From contig NW_002476317.1 of the NCBI RefSeq assembly GCF_000189635.1, positions 434,001 through 498,000 of the forward strand: a DNA stretch of 64,000 bases. Reading direction: 5' to 3'. Below are positions 39,367-52,322 of this stretch, one piece after another. Positions within the stretch are counted from its first letter, which is position 1. Each line of letters starts with the position of its first letter. Origin of the DNA: Tetrahymena thermophila SB210. Taxonomy: Eukaryota; Ciliophora; Oligohymenophorea; Hymenostomatida; Tetrahymenidae. Made by a program: the position numbers and the translations under genes. The notes beneath the pieces were generated by a model. That model made no database searches. It saw nothing but the letters and a program-made list of their open reading frames with translations, and was not told the origin of the DNA.

Positions 39367-40856
39367 ATGGCCCAAAGAATCACCTACAGAAGACGTTGCT
39401 CCTACAACACCAGATCTAACAAAGTCAGAAAGGTTAAGACCCCCGGTATGTCTTTCTTCAAAGCATTTATATTCCATTTCACTTTCTAATGAAGCCATTT
39501 TGTATCCAACTTTAGTAAGCTTAAATAAAAAATAAGATCTTCCTTCCTTCTTAATCGAAATAAAGATGTTGATAATATCTAAATAAATATTGCATCTTTA
39601 TAATACATACTAATTTAGAAGTTATAAATAAGTATTGTAACTCATATAAAAATAATAAAATCTATTTTAGAAAATAATAAAAGCTAAAATAAAATGAATT
39701 TGTAAAATAATCTCGCTTAAAACTTTTCTTTAGAGTTTTTAGAAATTTAATCCAAAATCGCCATAATATTATTTACGGCAAACTAAAAATTGTTTAAATT
39801 ATTACTCTTTAAGCATTGAATATAAGGAAAGTTATTAGGAATTGCTCTAAAAATTAAAAATGAGCTCATTTTTCCTTGTAATTCATGCACTAATCTAGAA
39901 AAAAAGCAAATTAATCTAGCATTCATAGGAATCTTTTAGAAATGTATTTAGATATATCAAAATATCTCTTAGCACAGCAAGTAAAAGGTTTGCAACAAAA
40001 AAATCTGATAGCTGAATTAGTTTTTTAACAAGTTCTAACTCTCAATTCAAGTTGATATTGCAAAATATTTAGAATATTCAATTAGGAAACGATTTTAGAA
40101 TAGCATACCAAAATAAATAAATAAAAATTACTACTAAAAATTTAGAAGAAGTTAAATTGTATTGTATTGTTATGCAGCAGGAAGCAATAAACTTACTACT
40201 AAATAGATTTAAGAAAAAAAAAAGATTAATATATTTTAATCTGAAATTATTGAGATGTTAGTAGTTAGTTGGTAATACTAATAAAAAATTTAATGTGCTG
40301 ATTCATTCGAGTAAAACCTATTCGATATTTTTGAAACAGACATGATTATGTTTTAAAGTTGAGAAGGAAGATATCATTTATTTATTTAATTATTAAAGAT
40401 AGTTAGTGAGTGAAATGAATATTTCAAGAAATTTAATTTATAAATTGTTAATTTTGATTTGTTTATTTTAATTAGGTGGTAGACTTGTTGCCCAATACGT
40501 TAAGAAGGTTGTTAACTATACTAAGTGCTCTGAAGCTGGTTGCAATGTTGCCCTCAACGGTATTGCTTAAGTCAGACCTGCTGAATACGCCACTATTGCT
40601 AGATCTGCTAAGACCGTCTCTAGAGTTTACGGAGGTGAACTCTGTCACACTTGCGTCAGAAGCAGGTAGATAATTATATTCATTTTTTGGCTAAAGAAAC
40701 AATTTACCTCAATAAAACTTGTTTAATTAATAAATTTATTTTACTAAAAATAGAATCATCAGAGCTTTCTTGACCGAAGAAGTTAAGATCGTCAAGAGAA
40801 AGATGATCTCTAAGCCTAAGACCGACAAAAAGAAGAAGAGATCCCAAAAGAAGTGA
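39367..40856 (+). CDS. RPL34: 60S ribosomal protein eL34 (RPL34)
   Basis: Three exons, 39367-39445, 40476-40665, 40754-40856, give 123 aa, the usual eL34 length; TGA 40854-40856. Key segments: [20 protein letters not shown] at the start, [32 protein letters not shown] with the conserved Cys pair, [16 protein letters not shown], and a Lys-rich tail ending in [13 protein letters not shown] codon inside NGIAQVRP reads as Gln, direct support for the ciliate code. Codon choice differs from the neighbours, with many C-ended codons (AAC, TAC, ATC, GTC, ACC) and AAG over AAA, as in highly expressed genes. Intron 1 is 1,030 bp, far longer than the others here; intron 2 is 88 bp. Confidence 0.97.
39446..40475 (+). 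other. Exceptionally long first intron of RPL34
   Basis: GTATGT donor and TTTAATTAG acceptor, 1,030 bp. I looked for box C/D and H/ACA motifs and did not find a convincing snoRNA. No coding frame lies inside. Confidence 0.9.
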
Positions 40857-41984
40857 TATATAAAATAGTTATGCATATCATTATTGAAAAAATATATAAA
40901 TATAATATTGAATGCTTAAATATGTGTAATAAGTTTTATATTTAAAAATGTCATATTAGTATTGAAACTATTTAAATACTCACTTCCAACTCTTAAAAAA
41001 AAATTATTTAAAACTAATTTAAATTTATGTAAAACTTATATATTTTAGCTTTGTTAATATAAAAAATCTATCTATTCAGTATATAAGTAATAAGTTGACT
41101 TATACAATTTTATTAAATGTTTGCTAAATAAAATATTTAACTCAACAGATGAATCCATCAACAAATATAAAATATATTTTAAGTTATGAACAAGATATTT
41201 GGAGCTAAATTCTACTTTTTATTTTCAGTATAATTGTTTAGTTTTGAAGATATTTATAATAATACATTGAATAGATATTTAGTTAGTTAGTTAGTTAGTT
41301 AGAAAGATATATATATATATTGATGGGAAATATTAAGTTAAAAAAGAAAAACAAAAGTTAAAAGTAAAAATTAAAGAAATGCTTTTATTAAATTTGTATC
41401 TTTAATTTATCTTCTTTTTTTTTTTGATTCTAAAATTCCTTTCTTATATTATTAAAAAAGTGAGTGCATGTATACTATACTGTTCATTTAATATGATAAA
41501 TTATTTTTAAGATTGGCCTTTTTTATTAAAACAGAGATTTTACAATTTAATATTGTAAAATTTTTTAAACTAATTTTTATAAATATTTAAAATTCTAAAA
41601 TATTCTAATCAAACTTTTAATTGATTATGTATTTAGATTAAATAATTTGCATTCTAATTATAGTTTATTTTATTTATTTTAAACCAGCATTCATAAATAT
41701 TCAATGATGAGTTTATATTTAAGAAATATTTTAGCACAACTAAATTACACACTGCAAGTTAATTTAAATATAATAAATAATTTTTACAGTGGTAGGTAAA
41801 AGAAAAAAAATATTAATTTTTTAGTAAATAAGAATATAAATTAATTAATAATACATGCTATCATTTTTCAAATACAAGTGAATTAAAATATAATATTAAT
41901 TTGTTAAACGATTTACTGAATTTTAATATATTTTCAAAATATTATTATTGAGTTATAATAATTAAAATGCTTTTAATGCTTTTT
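40857..41984. other. Convergent AT-rich spacer
   Basis: Between the 3' ends of eL34 (+) and the GPCR-PIPK gene (-). Carries a (TTAG)n array followed by (AT)n. No coding frame seen. Confidence 0.55.
41278..41320. repeat. (TTAG)n followed by (AT)n microsatellite
   Basis: About six TTAG units at 41278-41302, then alternating AT at about 41308-41320. Confidence 0.8.
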
Positions 41985-44883
41985 TCATACATCAAAGATG
42001 CCTTTAGCTATTTCGTTGATAAAACGATCAGCATATATTTTTTGGTTTTAAGCAGAGGTATCAAGGTTTCCATTTAAGTTCAATATTTTTTTGGTATTCT
42101 GTTCTAAATTTTTTTAAACATTCCATTCTTGGAGGTAATCAATAATACCAATATGATAATAGATGCCAACTTCTTTGGTTGACTCTATGATGTTAAGATC
42201 ACTATGGAATTTTTTCAAAACGTCTTCAATCTCAACTTAGGTATCAATAGAGTATTTAATCCAATTTATTTTAAATACAATTAGAGAATAATCTATCAAG
42301 CCACATGATTCAAAGAGACGAGCATCTTTTTCTAGAGATTCTGAGCATCTCTTTGCATATTTTTTTTCAATCCAAATCTTTCCTTCTGTGTTTTTGAAGT
42401 CTATGTCTTTCATAGTCATTTCGCTTAGCTTTTTTCCTTTGTTTTTTTTCTAGGAAATAACCTCTCTATCATAGGTAGAGCCTTTTAGATCAAATGTACG
42501 TTCAATATATTCGCTTGGGCATTAGCTGATATTTCTCATAATCAACACATGGTTTTGTGTTTTGTTAATCTAGAAAGTATATATGCCATAAATTTTGACT
42601 ATAAGCGAGTCTTAATTTAGAACAAGATGAATAACATATTTTTTAAGATTTTTTAAAAAAGCATCAAGCTCTCCTTTATTCATGGTCTTGATGATCATTT
42701 TTCTATCCTAAGTAAAGTAGAAAAATTCACCACTTTTACCTCCATCAGGACCTCCAAACTTTTTCTATATCGACTCTATATTATTAATTAAATCGAAAGA
42801 AGCTTAAATATCTGCCATCAATCCATCAGATTATTGAAGAGCGCGGAAAACTTTAGGAGCATGTACTGTGACTTTGCCTTCTACAGAAGGACTACCCTAC
42901 TCATGTTTATGGAAAGGAATATATTAGCTAATAAGTTCATCATTTAGCTCTATTTCTTAATCGCTTGTGTAATCATCATCATTAAGAGCAACAAGAGGGT
43001 TGGAAATGTTAATTATAGTAGGACCATTTATTGAACCATTACTTTATGGGTTTTCTTTTTTCTTTTAGATTATGTCATTTATAATAATACCAGAAATCAT
43101 AGCGTATATTTAAGTCATACGTAGATTCTAAGTTAACTTTGTGAACCAACTAGATCCGTCTTCCGAGCTTTGTCTTCTCTATTATCTGTAAGTTAATAAC
43201 AATTTTTAAAAATAAATAAAATAATATTAAATATTTTTTATAAATAAAAGCATATAGTCTAAATATCTAACTAAATTTTGTGAACAATTATTTAAAATAT
43301 AGCTTCAATTTTATATTTTGGTAAAATTCAGAGTGCTTTTTAATTGAAAAATAGTTAGTTATTTTCTAATCTTTTCTTAGAATATTAAATAAAAAACTTA
43401 ATTAATTATCTTTAATTAATTTATATTTTAAATTTTGGAAAATTTTGGCTAAAAAGTTATTATAGAGCTACTTACTAACTAGATAAACAGACCTTATTTT
43501 TATTAAATACATTAATTATTTTATTATCTTTTTCAGACATAAAATTTGTCTGATCTTAATAAGCTCATTTTTACAAAGTTAATGGAGCATAATAAGGTAA
43601 TTATTTTTTATAAATTAAGGAATGAAGGAAAGAAGGTCTCAATTTAAAATTTAAATTAAATATTTGAGTAAAAAAGATTATTTTTCATTTAATTTATTTA
43701 TATATGATTATGTTTAAGCTTTGAACCTAGAATTTCATTAGCTTTGCATATGATTAGAGTTTATTGGGTTTGGATTTGAATTATTTAGAGATGTATTATT
43801 CGTTTATTGTGTTTAAAATATTGAAGAAAATTCTAATTACTCGCTTAAGGAAATATGCTGAGATTGATTACTGTTGTGAGGATTCAAAGGATTGGTCAGA
43901 GAGGGACGGTTTTTACGAATAAATCCCCATCTACACAGCTAGTCACGGACTTTCTTTTTAATAGTAGGATCTTTGTAGCGGATTATACTAAGAATAATAG
44001 GAGTTCCTATTTTAGCTGCATTTCCTATAGTTATTATCACATTCATTGAAGGGTCTTAAAAGTAGCTACAGTTGAGACCTGCAAAGAGGTTACTGAAAGC
44101 AAGGATAGTCCAAATTACAGATGTTGAAACTACATAGTAGAAATAATATCTCAAAAACTCTTCACGCATCTTTTTAAAGATTTGATTATTTGGTATAGAT
44201 TTACGGAAATACCAAATAGTGTACCAAGAAATAAAGAGGTATGCGAAGAGAATCACAACACCAAATACAGGAAAACCGTCATTAACTTTAAACGAGCATG
44301 TTCCAAAAAGAGATAAACCTGAATTCTTAGTAGCAAAAACAAGAATGACTATTAAAATTGTAATTCCTCCACAAGCAAGATGGAATATTTTTTAAGGAAT
44401 AACTTATCCCTTGAGGTTATTTCTTATCACAAAAATAACATACAAACAGAAGCAGCAATTATATGTGAATTCAGTAGTTCCTGCTGCAACACTAAAGAAT
44501 GAATTTGACTAACAAAAAGCGCCATCTGGATCTGGGCCAATCTCATAATACAATGAATAAGCGCTAGAAATAATCCAATGGAAACATAAGATAAAGTCGC
44601 TTATTGAAATAGCTAAGATAATATCACCAGGCTATTTACGAGTGGTTGGATACTTATAAAAAGTGAGCATAATAAAAAGTGTAGAGAGAATAGCGAAAGG
44701 TGCTAATATCAAAAATACCCATTTGTCTATTTAGTGAATAATTAGGGTTGTTTGGAGAGCTTCATTTGTGTGGAAATCTTTGCAATTTAAGAGGTGTTCT
44801 TCATCATAATCGAGAAAACCTTTAATACTGCTAACAAGCAGCAAAAGAGTAATTAGTATTGTTTTTTAATAGCTAAATTTCAT
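41985..44883 (-). CDS. GPCR-PIPK: seven-transmembrane receptor fused to phosphatidylinositol-phosphate kinase
   Basis: Two exons, 43841-44883 and 41985-43185, joined over a 655-bp intron (GTAATT...TTACAG, phase 2), give 747 aa. A putative signal peptide (ILITLLLLVSSIKG) is followed by seven hydrophobic spans, e.g. WVFLILAPFAILSTLFIMLTF, DIILAISISDFILCFHWIIS, FHLACGGITILIVILVF, FGVVILFAYLFISWYTIW and IITIGNAAKIGTPIILSII. A basic, Ser/Asn-rich linker (349 to about 470) leads to a PIP kinase domain. Its motifs are the ATP loop GGKSGEFFYFTQDRKMIIK (about 495), FDLKGSTYDREV (about 580), GLIDYSLIVFKI (about 644, the catalytic D-Y-S-L) and IGIIDYLQEWN (about 690, the end-of-domain IIDxLQ). The same architecture is known from Dictyostelium RpkA and oomycete GK proteins. 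It should couple a surface signal directly to PIP2 synthesis at a membrane; ligand unknown. If unspliced, the receptor would stop at 43735. Confidence 0.94.
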
Positions 44884-47332
44884 TGTTTTTAGTTTCAAGT
44901 CTTTTATGTTTTTCTTTTTGTATGATAGGATCAAATAATTAGGTATGAGGTGAAAATTTCAAATTTTTATCTTAAAGACCTTGTTCTTTTGATTCTAGTC
45001 TGGGCTCTTAATAAGAAAAAATATTAAATTAATTATCCAAGCGTGCTAGCTATTCTATTTTTACTTTGAGATGCTAACAAAACTCGTTATTGAGTTAAAT
45101 TTGTTTGTTTGCAACACAGACTATATTTAATTTATTTTTGGTATTGTTTGAGTTTGTCTCGCTTATTTTAAAGGAGAGTTGAAGGTAATTTAAAATCTTT
45201 TTTCTTTTTAATTTATTATGATTACTTTGCAAAATTCTTAATTAATTGACAACTAAATTATTTTGTTACATTCAAAAATGATCATAGGTGCTTATATCCT
45301 AAAGAATTTTTTGTTGGAATATTAATTTTTGACTTAATTGATAGATATGAATCACATCTTCGCTCATTTAATAAAGAAATAAACAAACAAACATAATATT
45401 ATGTCAAGGTATAATGTATTGGTATTAAATTATTTTCGTGCATTTTGTACATTTTCATTTTAAATTTTTTTATTTTATATACAGATAACAATTTAAATAT
45501 AAATAAATATATAAATTCATCTATTTTTGTTAAAGCTTGCATTTCTATTTTCTCAGGATATTTTAGCTTTAAGCTAATTCCCACATTATTTTTATACATT
45601 CACTTGTAGTCTTAATTTGTAAAAAAAATAAAGAAGTCTTTAAACAAACAAAAAATATTCATTGTTTCTTAAATCAAAAGTATTCGTATTTTAAGACAAA
45701 TGTAAACTTTTGTTGATTGCATAATTAAATTTACCAGACATAATCTTATACAAACAATAAGAAAGTAACAAAAAATTTAATAGGTATTTATATGGTTTCT
45801 CAATTTTTATTTAATTAATCTTCTTAAATACTAATTTTCTTCTCTAATCACTATCTTATCATAAAAATTTTTCTTCTTATAAGATTTCATTAGTTTTCTT
45901 TAAAAAAAATATGTTATTTAAAAGGAATTACACATTTTAATATGCAAGTTATTGCTTTAAATTATCTTCTAAATCTAAATAAGTATATATAATTACCAAG
46001 AAGTTAAAAAATTTCTTTAAATTAATTTTTTTAGATATTTTATAGCAAATATTAAATTTGTTTGATTAATTAATATAAAAATTATTTTACTTAATAAGTA
46101 GGGATAGACCAAATGCAAGGTTTTTCCTATTATGTTGAATATTTAAAAAAATTAAATATTTATATAAATTAAATAAGAAATTTTAAATTAATTTGAACAA
46201 AAACTCTAATTATTATATAAATTAATATTTTTTTTTATCAATTAAGAGCTAAATTAACTAAACATATTCTAAAAAAATAAATAAAAGCAAAATAATTTGT
46301 TTATTGAAGAAATTAATTTTTATAACTTTAAAATAAATTTATGTTCTTCATTTTAAATAAAAATATAATTTTGATTTCAACAATAATTTAAATTTTTATG
46401 CTTTTATTATTAATTTTTATTATTTATTTGATGAAATATAAAAAGAAGTGTTTCCTTTAATTTAAAATTTTTGGCAATACTTGATGTAAATAATTTTTTT
46501 ATTTAATTTTACTATGTAAATTATTTTCATACTAACAATTTTATTCTTCAAGCAAATTAGCAAATTGATACATTTTTTAAATCAATGAATTAATGTATTA
46601 TTGCTTTAAAATATAAAAATTATTTAAAGTAATGTATATATATAAATAGAAATTTGAAATAATACCAATTTTTTAAAAGTTTTGATAGTGTTTATAGTTT
46701 ATAATAAGTATTTGCAAAATTTTAATAATAAAAAAATATATAATTATCTTAATATATAATTTGAGCGATTATTTAATTGAGTTTTTAATTCTATAAAATA
46801 TAAGTATTATTAATATCATTTATATTAACTTAAAATTGCTTCATTTATTAATATTAAACTGCAAATAAAATGAAATTTAAAAAAATTAAAAAAAAACTCA
46901 TACATACATACATACATAAAGACCTCAAACACTAAGGTTTCGAGGTTTGGTTTGAAATGTTTTAAATATTAGGAATAATTATAAAAAATAAAAGAAAGAC
47001 TTTTCTATCTTTAAAAATCAATTGATTAATTTTTTTTAGATGATTAATAAATGAGCTATATACACAATTTAATTAAATTTATAAACATGTTGATGCTTAA
47101 AAAATATATTTATCAAAAATTAAAAACATATTTTATGTATTAATTTGACACGAAAAATGAATTCTAATGTTATAATCTATTTTTCTAATTACGTCTTGTA
47201 TTTAAAAATTAAGGCTTAAAATTCTTTAAGATGATTTTTAAGATATAGTTTATAAGTAATTTAAATTAATATATAAAAATTAATAATAAATAATAATTAG
47301 ATTCTTTTGTTAAATTAAATAAGCATAAATAA
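44884..47332. other. AT-rich divergent intergenic region
   Basis: 2.45 kb between the starts of the GPCR-PIPK gene and the phosphotransferase gene. A minus-strand ORF at 45399-45599 (66 codons) has weak coding character and is not called. A (CATA)n repeat lies at 46899-46918, followed by a GC-richer patch (46919-46960). No RNA gene recognised. Confidence 0.5.
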
Positions 47333-48650
47333 ATGTTTGGAACAAAATTTTATATATCTACTCAAGGTGAGGATGGAGTTAAAAATTTTAAATATAAAGG
47401 AGGAAGCGACTCAATTCTTTACACTTATCTATGGTCTCCGTTGTGTAATTGGATAGTGGAAAATTGGGTACCTAAGTGGATTGCTCCGAATGTTATTACA
47501 ACAATAGGTTTTCTAATCCATGTTTTTGTCCATTTATTGGTAATGTTCTACAGTCCCAATTTGCAAAATAACTTACCCTCCTGGGTTTGTATATTGATGG
47601 GATTCGCTTTATTTTCATACTAAATATTAGATAATCTAGATGGAAAATAGGCTAGAGCTACTGGTAGTTCTTCTCCTTTAGGAATGCTTTTTGATCATGG
47701 GTGTGATGCTGTAGCAACATGGATGGTAGTTATGAATACTTTAGCAATTCTTTAAATATAAAGCATTAGGTTTTAATATTATGTTATTCTTTTTATTGGT
47801 CTGGTCCCATTCTACTTTGCTATGTGGAGCTAATATCATTTAGGCGTTTTTAGATTAGGTACATTTAAATTTGATGATTTTAACATTTATCAACCAATCA
47901 ATATATAACTATAAATATTTTTTCATAAAACAAATAAAACATGAAAAATAAATTACTTTTTAAACGTTAGGATATATTAATGCAGTGGATGAAGGTTTAC
48001 TTTTCACTGAGATATTGTATGTTGCTACAGGCATATTTGGTTAGTAGATTTGGTCTTACAAAATTGAATTTTTAGGTTTTACAACTGCAGAAGCTATGCT
48101 GATTTCTACATTTTTTATGTCAGTTTTACAAATTATATAGTTCTCAAATGATTTATACAAAACTGTGCCATTTATCAAGTTTTTAGATGCTCTCAAACTT
48201 CATTCTTGCACTATTTTGCTGATTATAACTTTTATATCAGCTGACATATTTATAGGATTAGATTTTATTTCTTAACATTTCCTTTTGTTTATCTACTCTC
48301 TTTGCTTTGCATGGTCGAAGATAATAGGTCATATCTAATTGGCACATATAACTGAAGAAAAGTTCGATTAATGGAGATATAGCTATTTGTTTGTGAATGC
48401 CTCTTATATACTAGGCGGTTTCTATTGCTATTTAACTGGTTCCTCTTTATCAAATTTAGTTTACCTTATTTATTTAAATTTTTTTATAGCTTTCGTTTGC
48501 TATACTCACTTTGTTTACTGTGTATTCAACCACTTAGCAGATATTTTAGGGATTTACATTTTTAGAATAGGAAAGAGAGAAAATAGCTTAATAAACGAAA
48601 AGGGATTTATCTCTTTAACTAAAGAAGATGTTTCATCATCATCTTAATGA
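47333..48650 (+). CDS. CDP-alcohol phosphotransferase (ethanolamine/choline phosphotransferase)
   Basis: Two exons, 47333-47858 and 47971-48650 (112-bp intron, phase 1), give 401 aa. The signature DG-x2-AR-x8-G-x3-D-x3-D is complete: [18 protein letters not shown] then [10 protein letters not shown] (about residues 100-127). Upstream, [20 protein letters not shown] is the typical entry into the first membrane span. About seven to ten hydrophobic spans follow, as in EPT/CPT enzymes, and the length matches that family. The enzyme transfers phosphoethanolamine or phosphocholine from the CDP form to diacylglycerol (Kennedy pathway) in the ER/Golgi. The choice of ethanolamine or choline cannot be made from sequence alone. 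The last codon before TGA (48648-48650) is TAA, read as Gln. Confidence 0.93.
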
Positions 48651-48921
48651 AATTAAAAGAATAAAAGTTTATCTCTAAAATGATTTTTTTATCAAAACTA
48701 AGTTCTCTCTAAATGCAACTTATTTATTTATGTTAGTATGACTTTAAAATTACGAATTTAAATTAAATAATTCAAATTAATAAAAAAAATAAAAAAGATT
48801 AACAAAATAAAATAATTTAAACCAAAAATATAAATTTTAATTATAAAAATACTAACTTTAGTTATAATTTTAACATTTTTTTTCATTTAGATTTGATAAA
48901 CTTGAAAAATTAATTTATTTT
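48651..48921. other. Short convergent intergenic region
   Basis: 271 bases of A/T between the stops of the phosphotransferase gene and the coiled-coil gene; nothing further seen. Confidence 0.5.
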
Positions 48922-51859
48922 TCATTCTTGTTATGTCAAAAATTTACTAAATTTTTGGCTTTCAAATAATTCTTATTTTAGCAAGTCTTAAATAGTTCTA
49001 GCCTTTCTTTATGAATCACTATAAACTAATTAAGCTGAAGAATTATTGTTAAATGTATAATTGTTATTATTGCTATACAGAGAAGCTTTGGGATAATAAT
49101 TGTGGTTATTTGAAGAATTAATATTTTATTCATATTAATTGCTTGCACTCTAGTTTGAAAAATAGCTTGGATTTTTTTGGTTATTTAGCTAGTTTTAAAA
49201 CTATTATGTATTAAATTTGAATGAATCCTAGACTAAATCTACAGATTGTCTTTTTGAAGCTGTTCGAGATTTTGTTTGACTATTTGATCTTATTTTTTCA
49301 ATTTCATTTTAATTTGAAGATAGTTTTTATTCTAAAATTTATTGTTACTTTTTAAGTTCTAAGTAAGCTAATTTCTTGTTATCAGTGCTAAAAATGTTTT
49401 AATTTTGATCTTAATCTACAAAAATATTGTTTCTTATTTAATCAGATTTTTAATTTGAGTTTTTTTAAGATGACTAAAACTTTAGAAAATCAAAAGAGCC
49501 TATGTTGCTGTTCATATCATTGTTGTTATTAATTGCTGGACTGTTTAAGCAACTTTCAAAATTGGAAATTTAATTTTTATTTTAATGGTCTTTAAGATTT
49601 TTATTTGATCCAAATATTTAAACTGATAATTTATTTTAAGTATCATCTTACTTCAAAAATATATTATTAAATTTATTTTTAGATTCGTAGTTGTTCTAAG
49701 TATATCCATCTGTTTTACTTAACCTGCTAGAAACCCCACTTTAATAAAAATTATCTTATGATGGTAATTTGGCTGATTCAACATAATTTTCCTAAACAAA
49801 ATGTTATCTGTGAAATTTTAATTGTTCATTTAAGGAATGATTTTCTTCAGATAATCTTTTTGATTCAAATTCTAGCTCAAAATTTTTTTTTCTTAGATCC
49901 TCAATTACATTTTTGGCTGAATCTTTTTCTAAACTAAATTGATAAAGCTCTTCACTTAGTTTTTCAAATTTCAACTTTAGTACATCGATTTCACTTTCTT
50001 TGTTTTATATTTTTTGCTATATATTTTACTCTATTTGAGAAGTAATTTTACTGCTTTACTATTGTGTTACACTGTAAGGATAATAATCTTAATTTTATAC
50101 ATTTAAGCTATTTACTATGCTGCTGAAATCTTTTTATAACTCAAGCTTCTCCATTTTGTATTGGTATTTCTACGATTACTTTATGGCTTGATTTACAGTT
50201 GTGACATCTATTTTCAGCAGAGATCTTCTAGATTTTATAAGCTAAGCAAAGAATACAGCTTTAAATACTTTTTTTAATTTTCTCAAGGCTTTCTATTTTA
50301 CTGAATTATTAGAATTTGTATAAAAAATGTTTAGATGTTGTGCTAAACCATTCATTTTATCCATTAACTTTAAATATCCAGAAACAAAGCTACCACAGAC
50401 TTACTTTTCATTGAGAAGTTTTGCAGTCTTACAATGCAAAGCCTGTACATATTAGCCAAATTACTAAGACATCTCTTGATATTTTTTAGAGTCAAATTCT
50501 TCAAATTCATTCTGTAAATCTGAAATTTTGGAAGTGATATCTATTAACTACTACTTTAGCTTCATCTCTTCAATATTCCTCTCGTTTATTTATTACTCCA
50601 TTAGAATTACTGTCTAGTCAAATTACTATTATAACAATAAGCTTTCTGTTTTTAGCTATTCATTTTCTAATTTTTGCTGTTTCTACATTTCCTTTAAGTC
50701 CCTGATTTCTTCAGTATAAAATTAACATTTATTTTTATATTTCTTTATTTAATTAAAAAAATTATTTAACAATTACCTTTATAAAATAAAATAAAATCAA
50801 TTACTTTTTTTGATTATTTAATATCTTAATACTATTTAGCTAGAGAAAGAATATTATTTTTTAAAATATAAAGAATATCATATGTGCTGGTAGAGTCTCC
50901 TTAGTTAACTAAAAAAATATTTTTCTTCTTTGAAGTAGACCTAACCAGTTCATCTAATCCAACAATAATCTCATTAGCTTCAGAGTTAGTTTTATTACTG
51001 ATTTCAATATTTTTTTGCTGACTTAGAATGATTTCTTTGTATTTATTTGTTAAATTGATACAGTCAGATAACTCTACCAATTATTTATTTATTGTTTCCA
51101 TGAGATCAATATTTTCTACCTTTGCTTTGCTAATTTCATCTTTGAGTTTTAAGAAGCTTTCTTTCTTTTCTGCCTATAATTTATCCATATCTTCTTAAAA
51201 ATTCTTTAATTTGTCTTTAAGCTGCCTATTTTCTTCCTCAAGAGATTAAATTTTAAAGATTTACTCTTTGTGCTCTTTATGAATTCTTCTTAATTGATCA
51301 TTTTCTTAGAGCAAAATTCGTATTTCCTCATTTTTTTATTTTATCAATTCATTCTAATATTTCTATTCTCTATTTAAATCTTCACATTTATCACTTATTT
51401 TACCTATTTTAATTACTTGCTTCTTAAAATCATCCTAAAATTATCTTTTCCTAATCTCTATTTCTTTTTCTACTGTTAAATTTTTCTTTTCTTCTTTCAT
51501 ATCAATTTATAATTATGAGTTCTATCTCTAAGTATGTTTTAGTTATTTTTTTAGGTCAAGTATTTTATTTTTTAACTCATCAATTGTTCTTTCTTAATCA
51601 GAGTGCTGCGTTATCATTAAACTTTAATCCTTAATTAAAAAATAATTTTTGTATGCTAAAATCTATTTTATCATACTCTTTATTTTGCTGAGGCATTTTC
51701 GATCTATTCAAATAACATATCTGGTTTTCTTTTAAAAGAGTTTACCCCTTCTCTAATGCTATCACTGTACTAAAAACAATCTTCTTGTGTAACCTACTAC
51801 TTTAAATTAGGAGAATATATTATATGATTATCCTGTTAGCTAATAAACCTTGAATTCAT
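48922..51859 (-). CDS. Long coiled-coil protein
   Basis: Three exons, 51677-51859, 50805-51605, 48922-50742 (introns 71 and 62 bp, all phase 0), give 934 aa; stop TGA 48922-48924. After 60 residues the protein is a near-continuous coiled coil to about residue 560: heptads in ERTIDELKNKILDLKKQLK, ENRQLKDKLKNFQEDMDKL, QQKLENEQLKTESLLLQQQ, SEIDVLKLKFEKLSEEL and VIEDLRKKNFELEFESKRL. It is interrupted near residue 420 by a more globular stretch (CGSFVSGYLKLMDKMNGLAQ, then KQKALRKLKKVFKAVFF). The last 300 residues are Asn/Ser/Gln-rich and probably unstructured, with a final helix (RTIQDLLKQELFESQKF). This shape suits a basal-body, axonemal or cytoskeletal structural protein, but no specific family was recognised. 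Confidence 0.86.
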
Positions 51860-52322
51860 TACTATATTAAATAAATAAATGACTAAGCAACTAAAAATTT
51901 TTTTGATTAATTTATTATTAATAAAATTTTTGATGTTAATTTTTGTAATAAATAATTCAATTTTTGGTTGCTTAGTCAGTGATTTATTTTAAAAATAAAA
52001 AATCCTTTAAGTTTTTATTTTAATATAATAAATTTATTTTTTAAAAATCATAACACTATCAAAAAAAGCATCTATCTATCTCATTTCTTTAATTATTCAA
52101 ATATCCATATAATTTAAAATAAAAAAATAACCCTTAAATTTTTCTAAACTTCTTCACATATGGTAGTAACACATTTTTAAAGAATTTTCTAATCATTGTA
52201 ATAGTTGTGATAAATAAATAGATTTTATTATAAACTTTTAATTCAAAATTTGTTAAAATATTTATATGGAATTTTTTATAAAAAGTACAGTATTCAAAAT
52301 ATATATTAATAATTTCATTTAT
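51860..52322. other. Intergenic spacer between two minus-strand genes
   Basis: Holds the promoter of the coiled-coil gene and the 3' region of the serine hydrolase gene. A/T-rich, no coding frame. Confidence 0.5.

Noticed and set aside
45399..45599. 66-codon minus-strand ORF (MYKNNVGISLKLKYPEK...)
   Set aside because: Isolated, short, ends in A/T-driven residues, no splice sites or family; not enough support.
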